NCBI RefSeq assembly: GCF_963678635.1
Contig: NC_087070.1
Span: 52,056,750 to 52,116,749 of the forward strand
From: Symsagittifera roscoffensis
Taxonomy: Eukaryota; Xenacoelomorpha; Acoela; Convolutidae
DNA length: 60,000 bases
Direction of reading: 5' to 3'
In this document: one piece after another, positions 44,790 through 56,450 of the stretch
How positions within the stretch are numbered: the stretch's first letter is position 1
Layout: each line of letters starts with the position of its first letter
The notes under the pieces: model-generated
Database searches by the model: none
What the model was told of the DNA's origin: nothing
What the model saw: only the letters and a program-made list of their open reading frames with translations
Program-made: the position numbers and the translations under genes

Positions 44790-45230
44790 ATGAATCAAGA
44801 AAACCAAAAAATTGAATTATTTATTGAACATTTCTTAAAATGCAAATTTCGATTAAAATAGATCCCACTAAAGCTCCAAGACTTTCGAGAATCTTTTATG
44901 AGTGATATTATGAGAAATTTCATAAAACTAACCCAACTAGAGAAATCTGGGTTAATATTTAATTGTTTATTCAGCTGGAAAATCTAAAAATTTAAATCAA
45001 TTTTCGAATCTACGAGTCTTCCACGTTTTTAGCGCAACTCGCACTTTTCCACAAAAAGGAGAACGCAATTTAACGTCCTTTTAGCAAATGAATTCGAATT
45101 GACCTGAAGAAAAATCAGAGATCAACAGCGAAAGATCAAATTTGTGCGTGATTAAATTTTAAGACTTTTTGCTAAAAAAAACACGACCCTTATAAGTTTC
45201 TTCATTTCATTCAATGACACGTAACTAAAC
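44790..45230 (+). repeat. Intronic repeat family, copy upstream of UXS1
   Basis: TTCAGCTGGAAAATCTAAAA, CGAGTCTTCCACGTTTT and AAATTTTAAGACTTTT follow the family order. This copy lies outside the UXS1 coding span. Confidence 0.55.
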
Positions 45231-45600
45231 CCAATTACCACAAACTCTTATGAACCAAAAGAGGCTCATTTGAAACAATCGCTTACAATTGAAAAAATCA
45301 GTTATGAAAATTAAAAGGAATCATATAACGAAAAACAAAATATTTTAGAGCTCAACTTATGATAATGAGCTGTGGATTAAAAATGATGTGAACAGAAAAC
45401 AAACTGAATAAAGAACAAATCAAAGCCCAAAAATAAATTTCACGCACAATTCGCCTCACAAAAATAAATGAGTCAATTTATAATTCATTATAATGATAAC
45501 AGTTTTAGTGACATTTTAATAAATTTTAATAAATTATAATTGATTATCATTTTTCCGAAAATCTCTTGTATTCTATTATAATAAATTATAATCCCTTTTT

Positions 45601-45856
45601 CTATCAAAATACTATCTCGCAAAAAATCAATTATAATGAATTATAATTTAGCTATTCTGCAAGAAAATACAGTAAAAATCAAATTTAATGTAAGTTTAAG
45701 CTATAAGCAGGGGCCGATCTAGGACTTTCTATCAAAATATTATCTCGCAAAAAATCAATTATAATGAATTATAATTTAGCTATTCTGCAAGAAAATACAG
45801 TAAAAATCAAATTTAATGTAAGTTTAAGCTATAAGCAGGGGCCGATCTAGGAATTT
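45601..45856 (+). repeat. 128-bp direct tandem duplication covering a transposon end
   Basis: Copies at 45601-45728 and 45729-45856 are nearly identical. Each ends GCTATAAGCAGGGGCCGATC, so both the target site and the first bases of the hAT-like element are present twice. ATAATGAATTATAAT palindromes fill the unit. Confidence 0.9.
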
Positions 45857-46335
45857 CTCGGGGGAGGGGAGCGGATTTTCAAAAACTTTCGAAAATTTTG
45901 TCGACATTTTTTTTACGTTGACCAAATTGATTTCATTAGCACTCCTAGCTCACTAAAACGGCCCCATTTTGATCAAACTTTCTGCACCGCAGGCAAAATT
46001 ATGAAAAATAGACGTTTCAGTTAAAAATGAATACAAGGGGCAGCCGTGGTGGCCCCAATAGTCAATGTTGAATTGTTGAAAAGTTTGATCACGACGATAT
46101 TTTCTGGATTACTTATCATTGGACACTGGGTGGAACTACACTCTGGACGGATCCCGACTTGCTGTGTTCGCCATCCCAATTCCCAATCAGCTGAGTTCAT
46201 TCCAATTTTGTTTATTTATTTTTCTTAGTCTCTATACCTTATGATTAAAACATTAGGTGCAAGTTCTCTTTACCATTCCATCAATAAACTTGAACAATCG
46301 GAACAAGATAAGCTTGCTGATCCTGTTCACTCTTT

Positions 46336-46791
46336 CCTGGACTGAATCTTGACCCTAGCACGTCAAATTACTGCCTCGATTACCTTACATCAACCCCTCT
46401 CAGGAACTGCAAAATTGTTCTCTGGCACGACTTATTAAACAACACAATAACATCGCACCCGAAAAAAGGCAACAAACCCCAAACAATCGAAGAACTGATT
46501 GCGACCCTTAAGACTATTCCAAACCTCTTTTGCGTCGTTACCTGTCAACGCAAAGGTGCTCCCTACATATTCGACGATCTTCTCAATTCATTAGACTGTT
46601 ACGTCATCGACGTAACCAAGCACATTATCAGTGCTTCCGAAAGAATTGATGAATCGTTAATTGCAGAATACCGAAAACTGCACTAGGCTGCTGACATAGA
46701 GTCGAGGACTCTAGCTACTGTGCTGCACTATTTTCCCGACTTCAATAGAATCTTCAAAACACGTGGCACGAAGCGTCGAACGGCTGGCTAA
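46336..46791 (+). pseudogene. Extra reading frame upstream of LINE ORF1, unknown
   Basis: About 150 codons are open in one frame with a single TAG at 46684. Segments include NCKIVLWHDLLNNTITSH, TIEELIATLKTIPNLFCVV, GAPYIFDDLLNSLDCYVIDV and VLHYFPDFNRIFKTRGTK. It has no clear start codon. It lies between the LINE 5' end and ORF1, which starts 90 bp later. The low stop density suggests former coding use. The family is not assigned. Confidence 0.5.
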
Positions 46792-46880
46792 ACAGGTACG
46801 CAAATCTGAGTCCTAAACCTTGAAATCTCAACAGGCGTGCTCATCGAGTCACTGGCTCTGAGCCCATTTAAGATTTTAAG

Positions 46881-47768
46881 ATGTCCAAACATAACACCCG
46901 AATTCGGGTCAAGTCAGTCTCTGATTCTTGTAGTACGTGCTGCGAGAAAATCCTTAAGAATGAAAGCTCTTTCGACTGCTTTTGCTGTGGTTGTCGAATG
47001 CACCTGAATGAAGACTGCACTGGTCTAAGTGAAGCCGCTGTCAATGGAGTACCAGCCTTAGGAAAAAATGCTCTATTGATATGCAACAAATGCGTTGAAG
47101 AAAAACGTCAAGATAATTTGACCCAAGCTGCCCATGAAACTACAACCTCAAAAGAACTTCAAGAAACTCAGATGAAAACCCTGGAAAACGAAATGACTGA
47201 CCTCAAAAAAACAGTGACCGAAATCAAAACGCTGCTAACCACAAAAGAACCTGATTCAGATTATCCAACCCAACCTAGCTCAATTGCCAGTCGCCAAAAA
47301 CCGCCACCGAAACCCGCCGACGAACTCGATGGAACTCGCATACGAGGAATCCCTGAATCAATGGAGAAGGAAGCCAGGTTGCGCCAAGAACACGATCTCG
47401 CCAAAGTTCAAAAAGTATTGACCCATATGGATGTCAATGCCTCAATTGGCGATGTCATACGCCTGGGTCGACATGACGAGAACAAGACAAGAACAACCAT
47501 ATTTAAAGTGCCCAATGCATACCAACGACGAATGATATTTCTATCTCTGAGGAAACTGAAAAACTCCCCTCAACCAATTTTCCTCAGCCGAAAACTGACG
47601 AAGGAAGAAGCTGATCAAGAAAACCTTGCCCTCGTCAGAAGAAGGCAACTTATCAGCGACAAATCTGTAGACCGAAAGGACATAAGAGTCCACGATGCAA
47701 CTCTGTACATTCGGAAAGATGGAAAGTGGACAAAAGAGAAACTCCCAGATCCCGAAGCACCCATTTGA
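46881..47768 (+). CDS. LINE ORF1: PHD-like finger and RNA-binding-like protein
   Basis: The 295-aa ORF is intact. Residues 17-75 form a PHD-like Cys/His cluster: CSTC, CFCCGC, MH, EDC, and CNKC. About 95-130 is a heptad-rich coiled coil (LENEMTDLKKTVTEIKTLL). About 155-290 resembles the basic C-terminal domain of CR1/FP-type ORF1 proteins (DVIRLGRHDENKTRTTIFKV, PIFLSRKLTKEEA, LYIRKDGKW). Such proteins bind element RNA and act with ORF2 in the retrotransposition particle. The stop at 47768 is 12 bp before ORF2. The first ATG after the upstream frame was chosen. Confidence is high for the element, moderate for domain names. Confidence 0.85.
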   Translation: MSKHNTRIRVKSVSDSCSTCCEKILKNESSFDCFCCGCRMHLNEDCTGLSEAAVNGVPALGKNALLICNKCVEEKRQDNLTQAAHETTTSKELQETQMKTLENEMTDLKKTVTEIKTLLTTKEPDSDYPTQPSSIASRQKPPPKPADELDGTRIRGIPESMEKEARLRQEHDLAKVQKVLTHMDVNASIGDVIRLGRHDENKTRTTIFKVPNAYQRRMIFLSLRKLKNSPQPIFLSRKLTKEEADQENLALVRRRQLISDKSVDRKDIRVHDATLYIRKDGKWTKEKLPDPEAPI

Positions 47769-47780
47769 CTAGCAGCGACG

Positions 47781-50617
47781 ATGAATATCCTTGTTTACAA
47801 TGTCAGAAGTATTCTTGAGTATCAACGGCGGACAACCTTCTCTAATGCAGTCCAAGTAAAAAACGCTCATCAAGTCATCTGCCTAACTGAAACCTGGTTG
47901 ACAGAAAGCATCGGCGACGCTGCACTTTTTTTGACAAACTACGTTATCCACCGAAATGACAGACCGAGTGACAAAGGCTTGACAAAACATGGTGGCGTAC
48001 TCATAGCAGTAAACCGTAACATTCCAAGTAGCCAAATCAATTCCGCGTTTCAAGATTGTGTTATCATCCGCATATCCCTGAACAAGCCGATTTTAGTATG
48101 CTGCATCTACAGCGGTCCTTCAAACAGTACCTACACATGGGACATCTCAGATCTAATCGAACTCCTAAAGTTCCTGAGGCGTAAGCAATTCGAACAAAGT
48201 GCAATTTGTTCGTATATAGTTGGAGATATAAATTTTAACTGTACACACTGGCCGTCAATGACTTGTGAGCAGTCAATCCTTGACGAACTCTGTGAATCAA
48301 ACTTCCAACAACTAATAAAAACCCCTGATGGAAAATCACTTGGCGTTCTCCTTAGTAACAAACCGCAATTTGTCACCAGCGTAAAACTTGACAACCGTCT
48401 GAGTAGTCTATTGAGTTCCGACCATTTGCCACTCCATGCCAAAGTCTCATTTGACTACCGACCTGTTAATAACAATACACCAGCCATCAAACAAAAACTA
48501 GATTTTGGCATTTTCGCGTACAAGAAAGCAAACTGGGAAGAATTGAATGAATTCATTCGTCAACACCCCTTCCAACCATTTTGTTTGAGCAACGTTGAAC
48601 TGATGCTCGATCATTGGTACGAGTGGTTATACGAAATACTACAGGACCTGCTACCTATCACTACAAAACACAGGTCTGAACTAGCTCCTTGGGTGGGAAG
48701 CGATTCCTCCAACCTTATAAAGAAATTAAATACACTCCAACTTAAAAATCAGCGAACACCTGCCCCATCGAACGAAGGCAAAATTGAAAATCTGCAAACT
48801 GAACTAACACTGTCCCTTCAAATTGACCAGCATCTCCACCAAAAAATGGTTTTTGAGAATGGGAAATTCAGCGAAATACAACGATATCTGAAATCGATCA
48901 CCAAGTCTCGCATGATCCCTTCAGAGATCTTCCTAGATCAAAAAATAGCCAATACAGACGCTCAAAAAGCTGAATTGTTTAACATATATTTTCAATCAGT
49001 TTTCACACGAAACGCCAACGTTGGGAAAGCAGAACGACAAGATAACGTTCTTCTGAACAGTATCAATTTCACTATCGATGAAATAGAAGATGCCCTGAAC
49101 GAGCTGCACGTAAATAAGGCAAATGGACCAGACATGATTGGTAACTCTCTTCTGAAAAACCTCTCAAAGTCACTACCAAAATCACTTCACTTATTTTTCA
49201 ACTTGATTGCAAATAAAGCGATATTTTCAACAAAACAGAAGATCAGCGAAATCGCACCAATTTTCAAAGACGGGGATAAACAAGACGTATCAAATTACAT
49301 GCCGATCAGCCTGCTCTCAGCAGTGTCAAAACTGCTTGAGAAACTAATATTTGAGAAACTGGCCCAATTGTCTACCCAACACTTACACCAGACCAACACG
49401 GTTTTAGACCTAAACGATCGACGATAACAAACCTATTAGAGTATCTACACGAGATATTTAGCTGCCTAGATTCGCCAAACTGCAACTACCTGAACACGTT
49501 CTACTTGGACTTTCAAAAGGCTTTTGACAAAGTCTCGCACGGAATCCTGATGGAGAAATTAGCGACTTCTGGAATTGGAGGAAATTGTTTATCTCTGATG
49601 CACAGCTACCTCTCGAACCGGAACCAAACAGTGAGACGGAATGACACAATTTCCGGAGAGCTGGAAGTCTTCAGCGGCGTTCCCCAGGGCTCTATACTCG
49701 GGCCGCTTCTCTTCCTAGTCTTCATAAATGATCTACCGCCCTGTGTCATGTCCGCAACATTTGGTTATGCAGACAACTACAAAATTGTTGGAGACAACCC
49801 TTTAACTCTCAACATAGATGTTAGGAGACTTTGGAGGTGGTGCGAGGAAAACTGCATGTCAATGAACCTGACGAAAAGCAAAGTCCTCTGTATCAAAGGA
49901 TCAGCTACAATTGCACTCCCCAATTACAGCTTCGAAACCACTGAACTAATGAACGATCTGGGCATCCTGATAACCGACACGCTCTCTTGGACGCAACACG
50001 CAAAAAAGAGGACTGAAAAAGCCTTAAACGCTCTCTTCGTACTCAAAAGGAATCTCTCAAAGGCAAATTTTGCGACCAGAAAAAACGCATATATCTGTTA
50101 CGTTGTGCCAATTCTGTGCTACGGTTCAGCTATCTAGAAACCATCAAAAGGTGACTTAGGAATCAAAGAAAAAGTGCAGCGGAAAGCGATCTCGTGGATT
50201 TTCATGACAAGCAATAGCCATATCTCCTATAAAGCCAAACTCGTGAAACTTAACATCCTTTCTTTGTCTCTAAACCAAGAGCTTCATGTTGGACTGCTGT
50301 TTGCAAAAATACTAGCTGGTAAAGTTGATATCGACTGGAGAAGCCATGTAAGCATCACTGACGTTGGAAACCGAAGAGCTCAAATGACACGAAATTTCGT
50401 CTGCAAACAAATGCGTCTGAAGAAGTGCGAGTCGGATTTCTGGTTTCGGGCATGTCGTCTTGCTAATCTGTTCAACGAATACTTCAAATGTGACATATTG
50501 TTTGACCCAGAATGCAAAAACAGACTTCTAGGAATGTACACAAAGTTTTTCAAAACTCGCTACAACGAATCAGACACATGCACTTGGCGCATTCTATGCG
50601 AATGCAACAACTGTTGA
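47781..50617 (+). pseudogene. LINE ORF2: endonuclease plus reverse transcriptase, broken
   Basis: The first frame (47781-49427) opens with an apurinic-type endonuclease: YNVRSI, CLTETWL (E37), GDIN near residue 150 and SSDHLPLH near 215. It continues into the RT N-terminus (KANGPDMIGNSLL, PIFKDGDKQDVSNYMPISLL). A -1 type shift near 49380-49395 moves the rest to another frame, where DQHGFRPKRST, DFQKAFDKVSHGIL, GVPQGSILGPLLFLVFINDL and FGYADNYKI follow. The catalytic YADD is YADN. A TAG at 50135 then breaks the C-terminal region, which continues to 50617. Three independent lesions make this a dead copy. Together with ORF1 it defines a LINE. Confidence 0.88.
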
Positions 50618-51049
50618 GACCTGAAGAAACTTACACTTATAACTGAAAATTAAACTTTGAACAATGCAATGACTGGGTTTTATGCAAACCCTTGGTTTAT
50701 ATTCCTAAATCCTTTGTTATTATTATTAATATTATAAAAAAAACAGGTCAAAAAGGCGTTTATAGACATTTTTGGAAAATTTTGATCTAAAAATTGCTTT
50801 TTTGTCGCGCTCTCCCCGCCCTCTCAAAATTTGTACAATTAGTATATATTGGCGCCAAGGGCGCCTTTAGAAAGTTCTTAGGGTCCGTCACCAAAAATGG
50901 ATATCTCCAAAAAGATACTTCAAAGGGCGAAACCCCAGCCCCCACCCCTAAAACCGCCCCTGGCTATAAGTACAAAATTACAGTTTCTTTTAGTTCGGTA
51001 AACAACTGAGAAGCACACAAAACAAAAATAAAACGAAAAGAATCAATGG

Positions 51050-51260
51050 CACAATTTTTGAATAATAATGGATTTTACTTCATTATAATGGATTATAATT
51101 CAATAAAATATTAGAAAAAAAAATTCATAAAATAATCGATTATAAACGATTGGAATGATTTTTATTGTTTCGAAAAATAACAACATTATAAACCATTTTT
51201 AATCGATTATAATCATTTTTTTTTGAAATTTATAGAGACTGACGATAAAAATCCACTATA
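51050..51260 (+). repeat. AT-rich palindromic block in the LINE-array tail
   Basis: Short inverted motifs such as ATTATAATGGATTATAAT and AATCGATTATAA dominate. The same block recurs at about 52905-53120 and 54745-54960 as part of the tandem unit. Similar motifs occur left of the locus at 45470-45780. Confidence 0.7.
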
Positions 51261-51680
51261 ATTTATTATTTTATCTTTTTACTGAGTGCGGGAAGGGCAC
51301 TATTCAGACTGAGCTTAACGTCGAAGTGACGTTCAGGTAACCCTACGCCTCTGACCTGCCCTAATTTCGCGTTAAGGACCAACAACGCTGGACCATGGAC
51401 GAGGCAAACCAAGTCTACTAGTCCCTCTCAGCATGTAATAACTTTTCTGCATTTTAAATGAAGCGTTATGAAGCTTTGCCTGTGTAAAGAGAACCAGTAA
51501 TTAACCTCAAACATAATAACAAATTTTTTGATGTCACAAGTCTGTTCTGTTGAGTGTTCAACGCCAGGTCTGAGGACAAGATTTCTATGAACAATTTATA
51601 CGAGAAAAAAGTCTCTGAAGTTTCAAGCAGGTAAACACTCAATGCCAGTACTCGATAACCAAAAATTTGCTACCACATAA

Positions 51681-53528
51681 CCAAAAATCGGGTCAAGTCA
51701 GTCTCTGATTCTTGTACGTGCTGCGAGAGAATCCTTAAAAATGAAAGCTCTTTCGACTGCTTTTGCTGTGGTTGTCGAATGCACCTGAATGAAGACTGCA
51801 CTGGTCTAAGTGAAGCCGCTGTCAATGGAGTACCAGCCTTAGGAAAAAATGCTCTATTGATATGCAACAAATGCGTTGAAGAAAAACGTCAAGATAATTT
51901 GACCCAAGCTGCCCATGAAACTACAACCTCAAAAGAACTTCAAGAAACTCAGATGAAAACCCTGGAAAACGAAATGACTGACCTCAAAAAAACAGTGACC
52001 GAAATCAAAACGCTGCTAACCACAAAACAACCTGATTCAGATTATCCAACCCAACCTAGCTCAATTGCCATTCGCCAAAAACCGCCACCGAAACCCGCCG
52101 ACGAACTCGATGGAACTCGCATACGAGGAATCCCTGAATCAACGGAGAATCAACAATCTCGTCTGCAAACAAATGCGTCTGAAGAAGTGCGAGTCGGATT
52201 TCTGGTATCCCTGAATCAACAATTTCGTCTGCAAACAAATGCGTCTGAAGAAGTGCGAGTCGGATTTCTGGTTTCGGGCATGTCGTCTTGCTAATCTGTA
52301 CAACGAATACTTCAAATGTGACATACATATTGTTTGACCCAGAATGCAAAAACAGACTTCTAGGAATGTACACAAAGTTTTTCAAAACTCGCTACAACGA
52401 ATCAGACACAAGCACTTGGCGCATTCTATGCGAATGCAACAACTGTTCAGACCTGAAGAAACTTACACTTATAACTGAAAACTAAACTTTGAACAATGCA
52501 ATGACTGGGTTTTATGCGAACCCTTGGATTATATTCCTGAATCCTTTGTTATTATTATTAATATTATAAAAAAGACAGGTCAAAAAGGCGTTTTTAGACA
52601 TTTTTGGAAAATTTTGATTTAAAAAATGTTTTTTTTTTGTCGCGCTCTCCCCGCCCCCTCAAAATTAGTACAATTAGTATATATTGGCGCCAAGGGCGCC
52701 TTTAGAAAGTTGTTAGGGTCCGTCACCAAAAATGGATATCTCCAAAAAGATACTTCAAAGGGGGAAACCCCAGCCCCCACCCAAAAAAAAGGGCCCCTGG
52801 CTATAAGTACAAAATTACAGTTTCTTTTAGTTCGGTAAACAACTGAGAAGCACACAAAACAAAAATAAAACGAAAAGAATCAATGACACAATTTTTGAAT
52901 AATAATGGATTTTATTTCATTATAATGGATTATAATTCAATAAAATATTAGAAAAAAAAAATTCATAAAATAATCGATTATAATCGATTATAAACGATTG
53001 GAATGATTTTTATTGTTTCGAAAAATAATAACATTATAATCCATTTTTAATCGATTATAATCAATTCTTTTGGAAATTTATAGAGACTGACGATAAAAAT
53101 CCATTATAATCTATTATTTTCTCTTTTTACTGAGTGCGGGAAGGGCACTATTCAGACTGAGCTTAACGTCGAAGTGACGATCAGGTAACCCTACGCCTCT
53201 GACCTGCCCTAATTTCGCGTTAAGGACCAACAACGCTGGACCATGGACGAGGTAAACCAAGTCTACTAGTCCCTCTCAGCATGTAATAACTTTTCTGCAT
53301 TTTAAATGAAGCGTTATGAAGCTTTGCCTGTGTAAAGAGAACCAGTAATTAACCTCAAACATAATAACAAATTTTTTGATGTCACAAGTCTGTTCTGTTG
53401 AGTGTTCAACGCCAGGTCTGAGGACAAGATTTCTATGAACAATTTATACGAGAAAAAAGTCTCTGAAGTTTCAAGCAGGTAAACACTCAATGCCAGTACT
53501 CGATAACCAAAAATTTGCTACCGCATAA
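51681..53528 (+). repeat. Tandem LINE-derived unit A, internally deleted
   Basis: The unit begins inside ORF1 (matching 46905 onward) and runs to the position matching 47365. It then jumps to sequence matching 50393-50700 (ORF2 end, LINE tail), the right arm of the hAT-like element, the AT block and the GGGAAGGGCACTATTCAGAC tail. About 3 kb, including the whole RT core, is missing. The junction carries a 63-64-bp tandem duplication. Confidence 0.9.
51689..52294 (+). pseudogene. Truncated ORF1 fused to an ORF2 tail fragment (unit A)
   Basis: The frame keeps the zinc-finger and coiled-coil part of ORF1, then runs out of frame relative to ORF2 into two copies of a FRLQTNASEEVRVGFLV peptide before stopping. 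It lacks the original start codon; the first ATG is at 51779, inside the finger. A 3-nt loss at the first CxxC turns CSTC into CTC. Expression is unproven. Confidence 0.6.
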
Positions 53529-55362
53529 CCAAAAATCGGGTCAAATCAGTCTCTGATTCTTGTAGTACGTGCTGCGAGAAAAACCTTAAGAATGAAAGCT
53601 CTTTCGACTGCTTTTGCTGTGGTTGTCGAATGCACTTGAATGAAGACTGCACTGGTCTAAGTGAAGCCGCTGTCAATGGAGTACCAGCCTTTGGAAAAAA
53701 TGCTCTATTGATATGCAACAAATGCGTTGAAGAAAAACGTCAAGATAATTTGACCCAAGCTGCCCATGAAACTACAACCTCAAAAGAACTTCGAGAAACT
53801 GAAATGAAAACCCTGGAAAACGAAATGACTGACCTCAAAAAAACAGTGACCGAAATCAAAACGCTGCTAACCACAAAACAACCTGATTCAGATTATCCAA
53901 CCCAACCTAGCTCAATTGCCAGTCGCCAAAAACCGCCACCGAAACCCGCCGACGAACTCGATGGAATTCGCATACGAGGAATCCCTGAATCAACGGAGAA
54001 TCAACAATTTCGTCTGCAAACAAATGCGTCTGAAGAAGTGCGAGTCGGATTTCTGGTATCCCTGAATCAACAATTTCGTCTGCAAACAAATGCGTCTGAA
54101 GAAGTGCGAGTCAGATTTCTGGTTTCGGGCATGTCGTCTTGCTAATATGTACAACGAATACTTCAAATGTGACATATTGTTTGACCCAGAATGCAAAAAC
54201 AGACTTCTAGGAATGTACACAAAGTTTTTCAAAACTCGCTACAACGAATCAGACACATGCACTTGGCGCATTCTATGCGAATGCAACAACTGTTCAGACC
54301 TGAAGAAACTTACACTTATAACTGAAAACTAAACTTTGAACAATGCAATGACTGGGTTTTATGCGAACCCTTGGATTATATTCCTAAATCCTTTGTTATT
54401 ATTATTAATATTATAAAAAAACAGGTCAAAAAGGCGTTTTTAGACATTTTTGGAAAAGTTTGATCTAAAAAATGCTTTTTTTGTCGCGCTCTCCCCGCCC
54501 CCTCAAAATTAGTACAATTAGTATATATTGGCGCCACGGGCGCCTTTAGAAAGTTGTTAGGGTCCGTCACCAAAAATGGATATCTCCAAAAAGATACTTC
54601 AAAGGGGGAAACCCCAGCCCCCACCCCTAAAACCGCCCCTAAAGTACAAAATTACAGTTTCTTTTAGTTCGGTAAACAACTGAGAAGCACACAAAACAAA
54701 AATAAAACGAAAAGAATCAATGACACAATTTTTGAATAATAATGGATTTAATTTCATTATAATGGATTATAATTCAATAAAATATTAGAAAAAAAAATTC
54801 ATAAAATAATCGATTATAATCGATTATAAACGATTGGAATGATTTTTATTGTTTCGAAAAATAATAACATTATTATCCATTTTTAATCGATTATAATCAA
54901 TTCTTTTTGAAATTTATAGAGACTGACAATAAAAATCCACTATAATCTATTATTTTCTCTTTTTACTGAGTGCAGGAAGGGCACTATTCAGACTGAGCTT
55001 AACGTCGAAGTGACGTTCAGGTAACCCTACGCCTCTGACCTGCCCTAATTTCGCGTTAAGGACCAACAACGCTGGACCATGGACGAGGCAAACCAAGTCT
55101 ACTAGTCCCTCTCAGCATGTAATAACTTTTCTGCATTTTAAATGAAGCGTTATGAAGCTTTGCCTGTGTAAAGAGAACCAGTAATTAACCTCAAACATAA
55201 TAACAAATTTTTTGATGTCACAAGTCTGTTCTGTTGAGTGTTCAACGCCAGGTCTGAGGACAAGATTTCTATGAACAATTTATACGAGAAAAAAGTCTCT
55301 GAAGTTTCAAGCAGGTAAACACTCAATGCCAGTACTCGATAACCAAAAATTTGCTACCGCAA
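53529..55362 (+). repeat. Tandem LINE-derived unit B, same deletion
   Basis: Offset from unit A by about 1.85 kb and nearly identical, with the same deletion junction and the same 63-64-bp duplication. Its copy of the hAT-like right end has lost the CTGGCTAT segment. After 55362 unrelated sequence starts. Confidence 0.9.
53544..54145 (+). pseudogene. Truncated ORF1 fused to an ORF2 tail fragment (unit B)
   Basis: Same structure as in unit A with the CSTC pair intact and a few substitutions (for example PAFGKN). The first ATG is at 53630, inside the finger. Confidence 0.6.
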
Positions 55363-56450
55363 GTGTCAAATAGATATTATCACAAAAGTGATTTTCTAAA
55401 ACTAGTTCAAAAATTTTTTTCAGGATTTGACAACAAAAAAGGGTTCAGGATTTGACAACACATGTCAACAGAAAGTTAACATACCCAAGCAAAATGAAAA
55501 AAAAAACACTTAACGGGAAATCTTCAGGAATTTTTCCAGGTCAACTCATGGAGAATATATTCAATGCTTCAAAACTGACCGAAAACGCAGGCTGCTGGAA
55601 AAAAGTTCACGTATGAAAATTGCATCCTTGTTTAATCAAAATGCTTTCATATTTTTTTCAAGCTTTTTATCTTTAAAACCTATCACAAAAATATCGAGAA
55701 CAGAATATTCCGTTCCGCTTGCTAAGTGATCGTCGTCTTTTGTTACGTTTGACGGAGAGTTAATAAATTGTCAAGCATAAGTCCCATAAATATTTGAGAT
55801 GCGTACACAAAACCTGCAGGTTGTGTTCAAAACGCAGGCTGTTCAAATGGTTCAAAAGTAACCGTATCAAATTTTTACGCGAAAATTCAGGTTGATTGAA
55901 ACCACAAAACAAGGGCCTTACCTTCTCATAGGTTAAAAAAAGATCAACTGACAGCTCAATAAGGCAACACTGCGAAAGATAACGACAAATTTCTTCACTA
56001 AAATTAGTTTGTTTCGATTTTTCAAAGCATTATAATGCTCAGCTATGCAGAACGTATTCTATAAAATAATTTTTAGCCGTAGAATTTATCAGGCTTGAAA
56101 ATTCGAAGTTTTTCTGTCGTAAGTTTTGCACTTCTGGTTTTACCAGTGAATCAAAACGCATATAAAAGTTAGTAGTCGATTTTTTATTGAACTAAACACC
56201 TTGTATAAGAGATAAAGATAAGAGAAACAAGTTTTAACACTAACTATTAAGAAAGATATTCATGCTTTCTCTTTCACAAACACGTCAAAACATGTCTGTT
56301 TAGGAAATTTGAGTTATTGAAACAAACTCAAGGTTTGGTTTTCAAGGCTCTTAAATTAATGACTGACAATTCGCTATTGTAAAACCTATTTATCCGAGGA
56401 CTTTCGGCATGTAATCTTTAACTATACCCACTATGGTACCTAGTAACGAA
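55363..56450. other. Intergenic, nothing recognised
   Basis: AT-rich sequence with a local repeat of TTCAGGATTTGACAACA near 55420-55460. No ORF of note, RNA gene or element ends were found. Confidence 0.5.

Larger units (their letters stand above)
46034..50743 (+). mobile_element. LINE (non-LTR retrotransposon), full-length but inactive
   Basis: It starts near GGGGCAGCCGTGGTGG, carries an extra 5' reading frame, ORF1 and ORF2, and ends in a TTATTATTATTAATATTAT plus A tail. It has an apurinic-type endonuclease and a reverse transcriptase and no LTRs. The layout fits the CR1/jockey-like groups; the exact clade is not determined. ORF2 has a frameshift, a stop and an altered catalytic box. Confidence 0.85.
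45836..50962. mobile_element. hAT-like element split by a nested LINE
   Basis: The left end CAGGGGCCGATCTAGG (45836) and right end ACCGCCCCTG (to 50962) are flanked by identical 8-bp duplications GCTATAAG (45828-45835 and 50963-50970). The outer arms (45836 to about 46030 and about 50744-50962) align to the two parts of the 389-bp copy at 37271. The intervening 4.7 kb is the LINE. Confidence 0.85.

Noticed and set aside
46046-46228. 60-codon ORF in the LINE 5' region
   Set aside because: Short, no domain, and not in frame with the longer upstream reading frame or ORF1.
48131-48442. 103-codon minus-strand ORF
   Set aside because: It is antisense to the endonuclease part of LINE ORF2.
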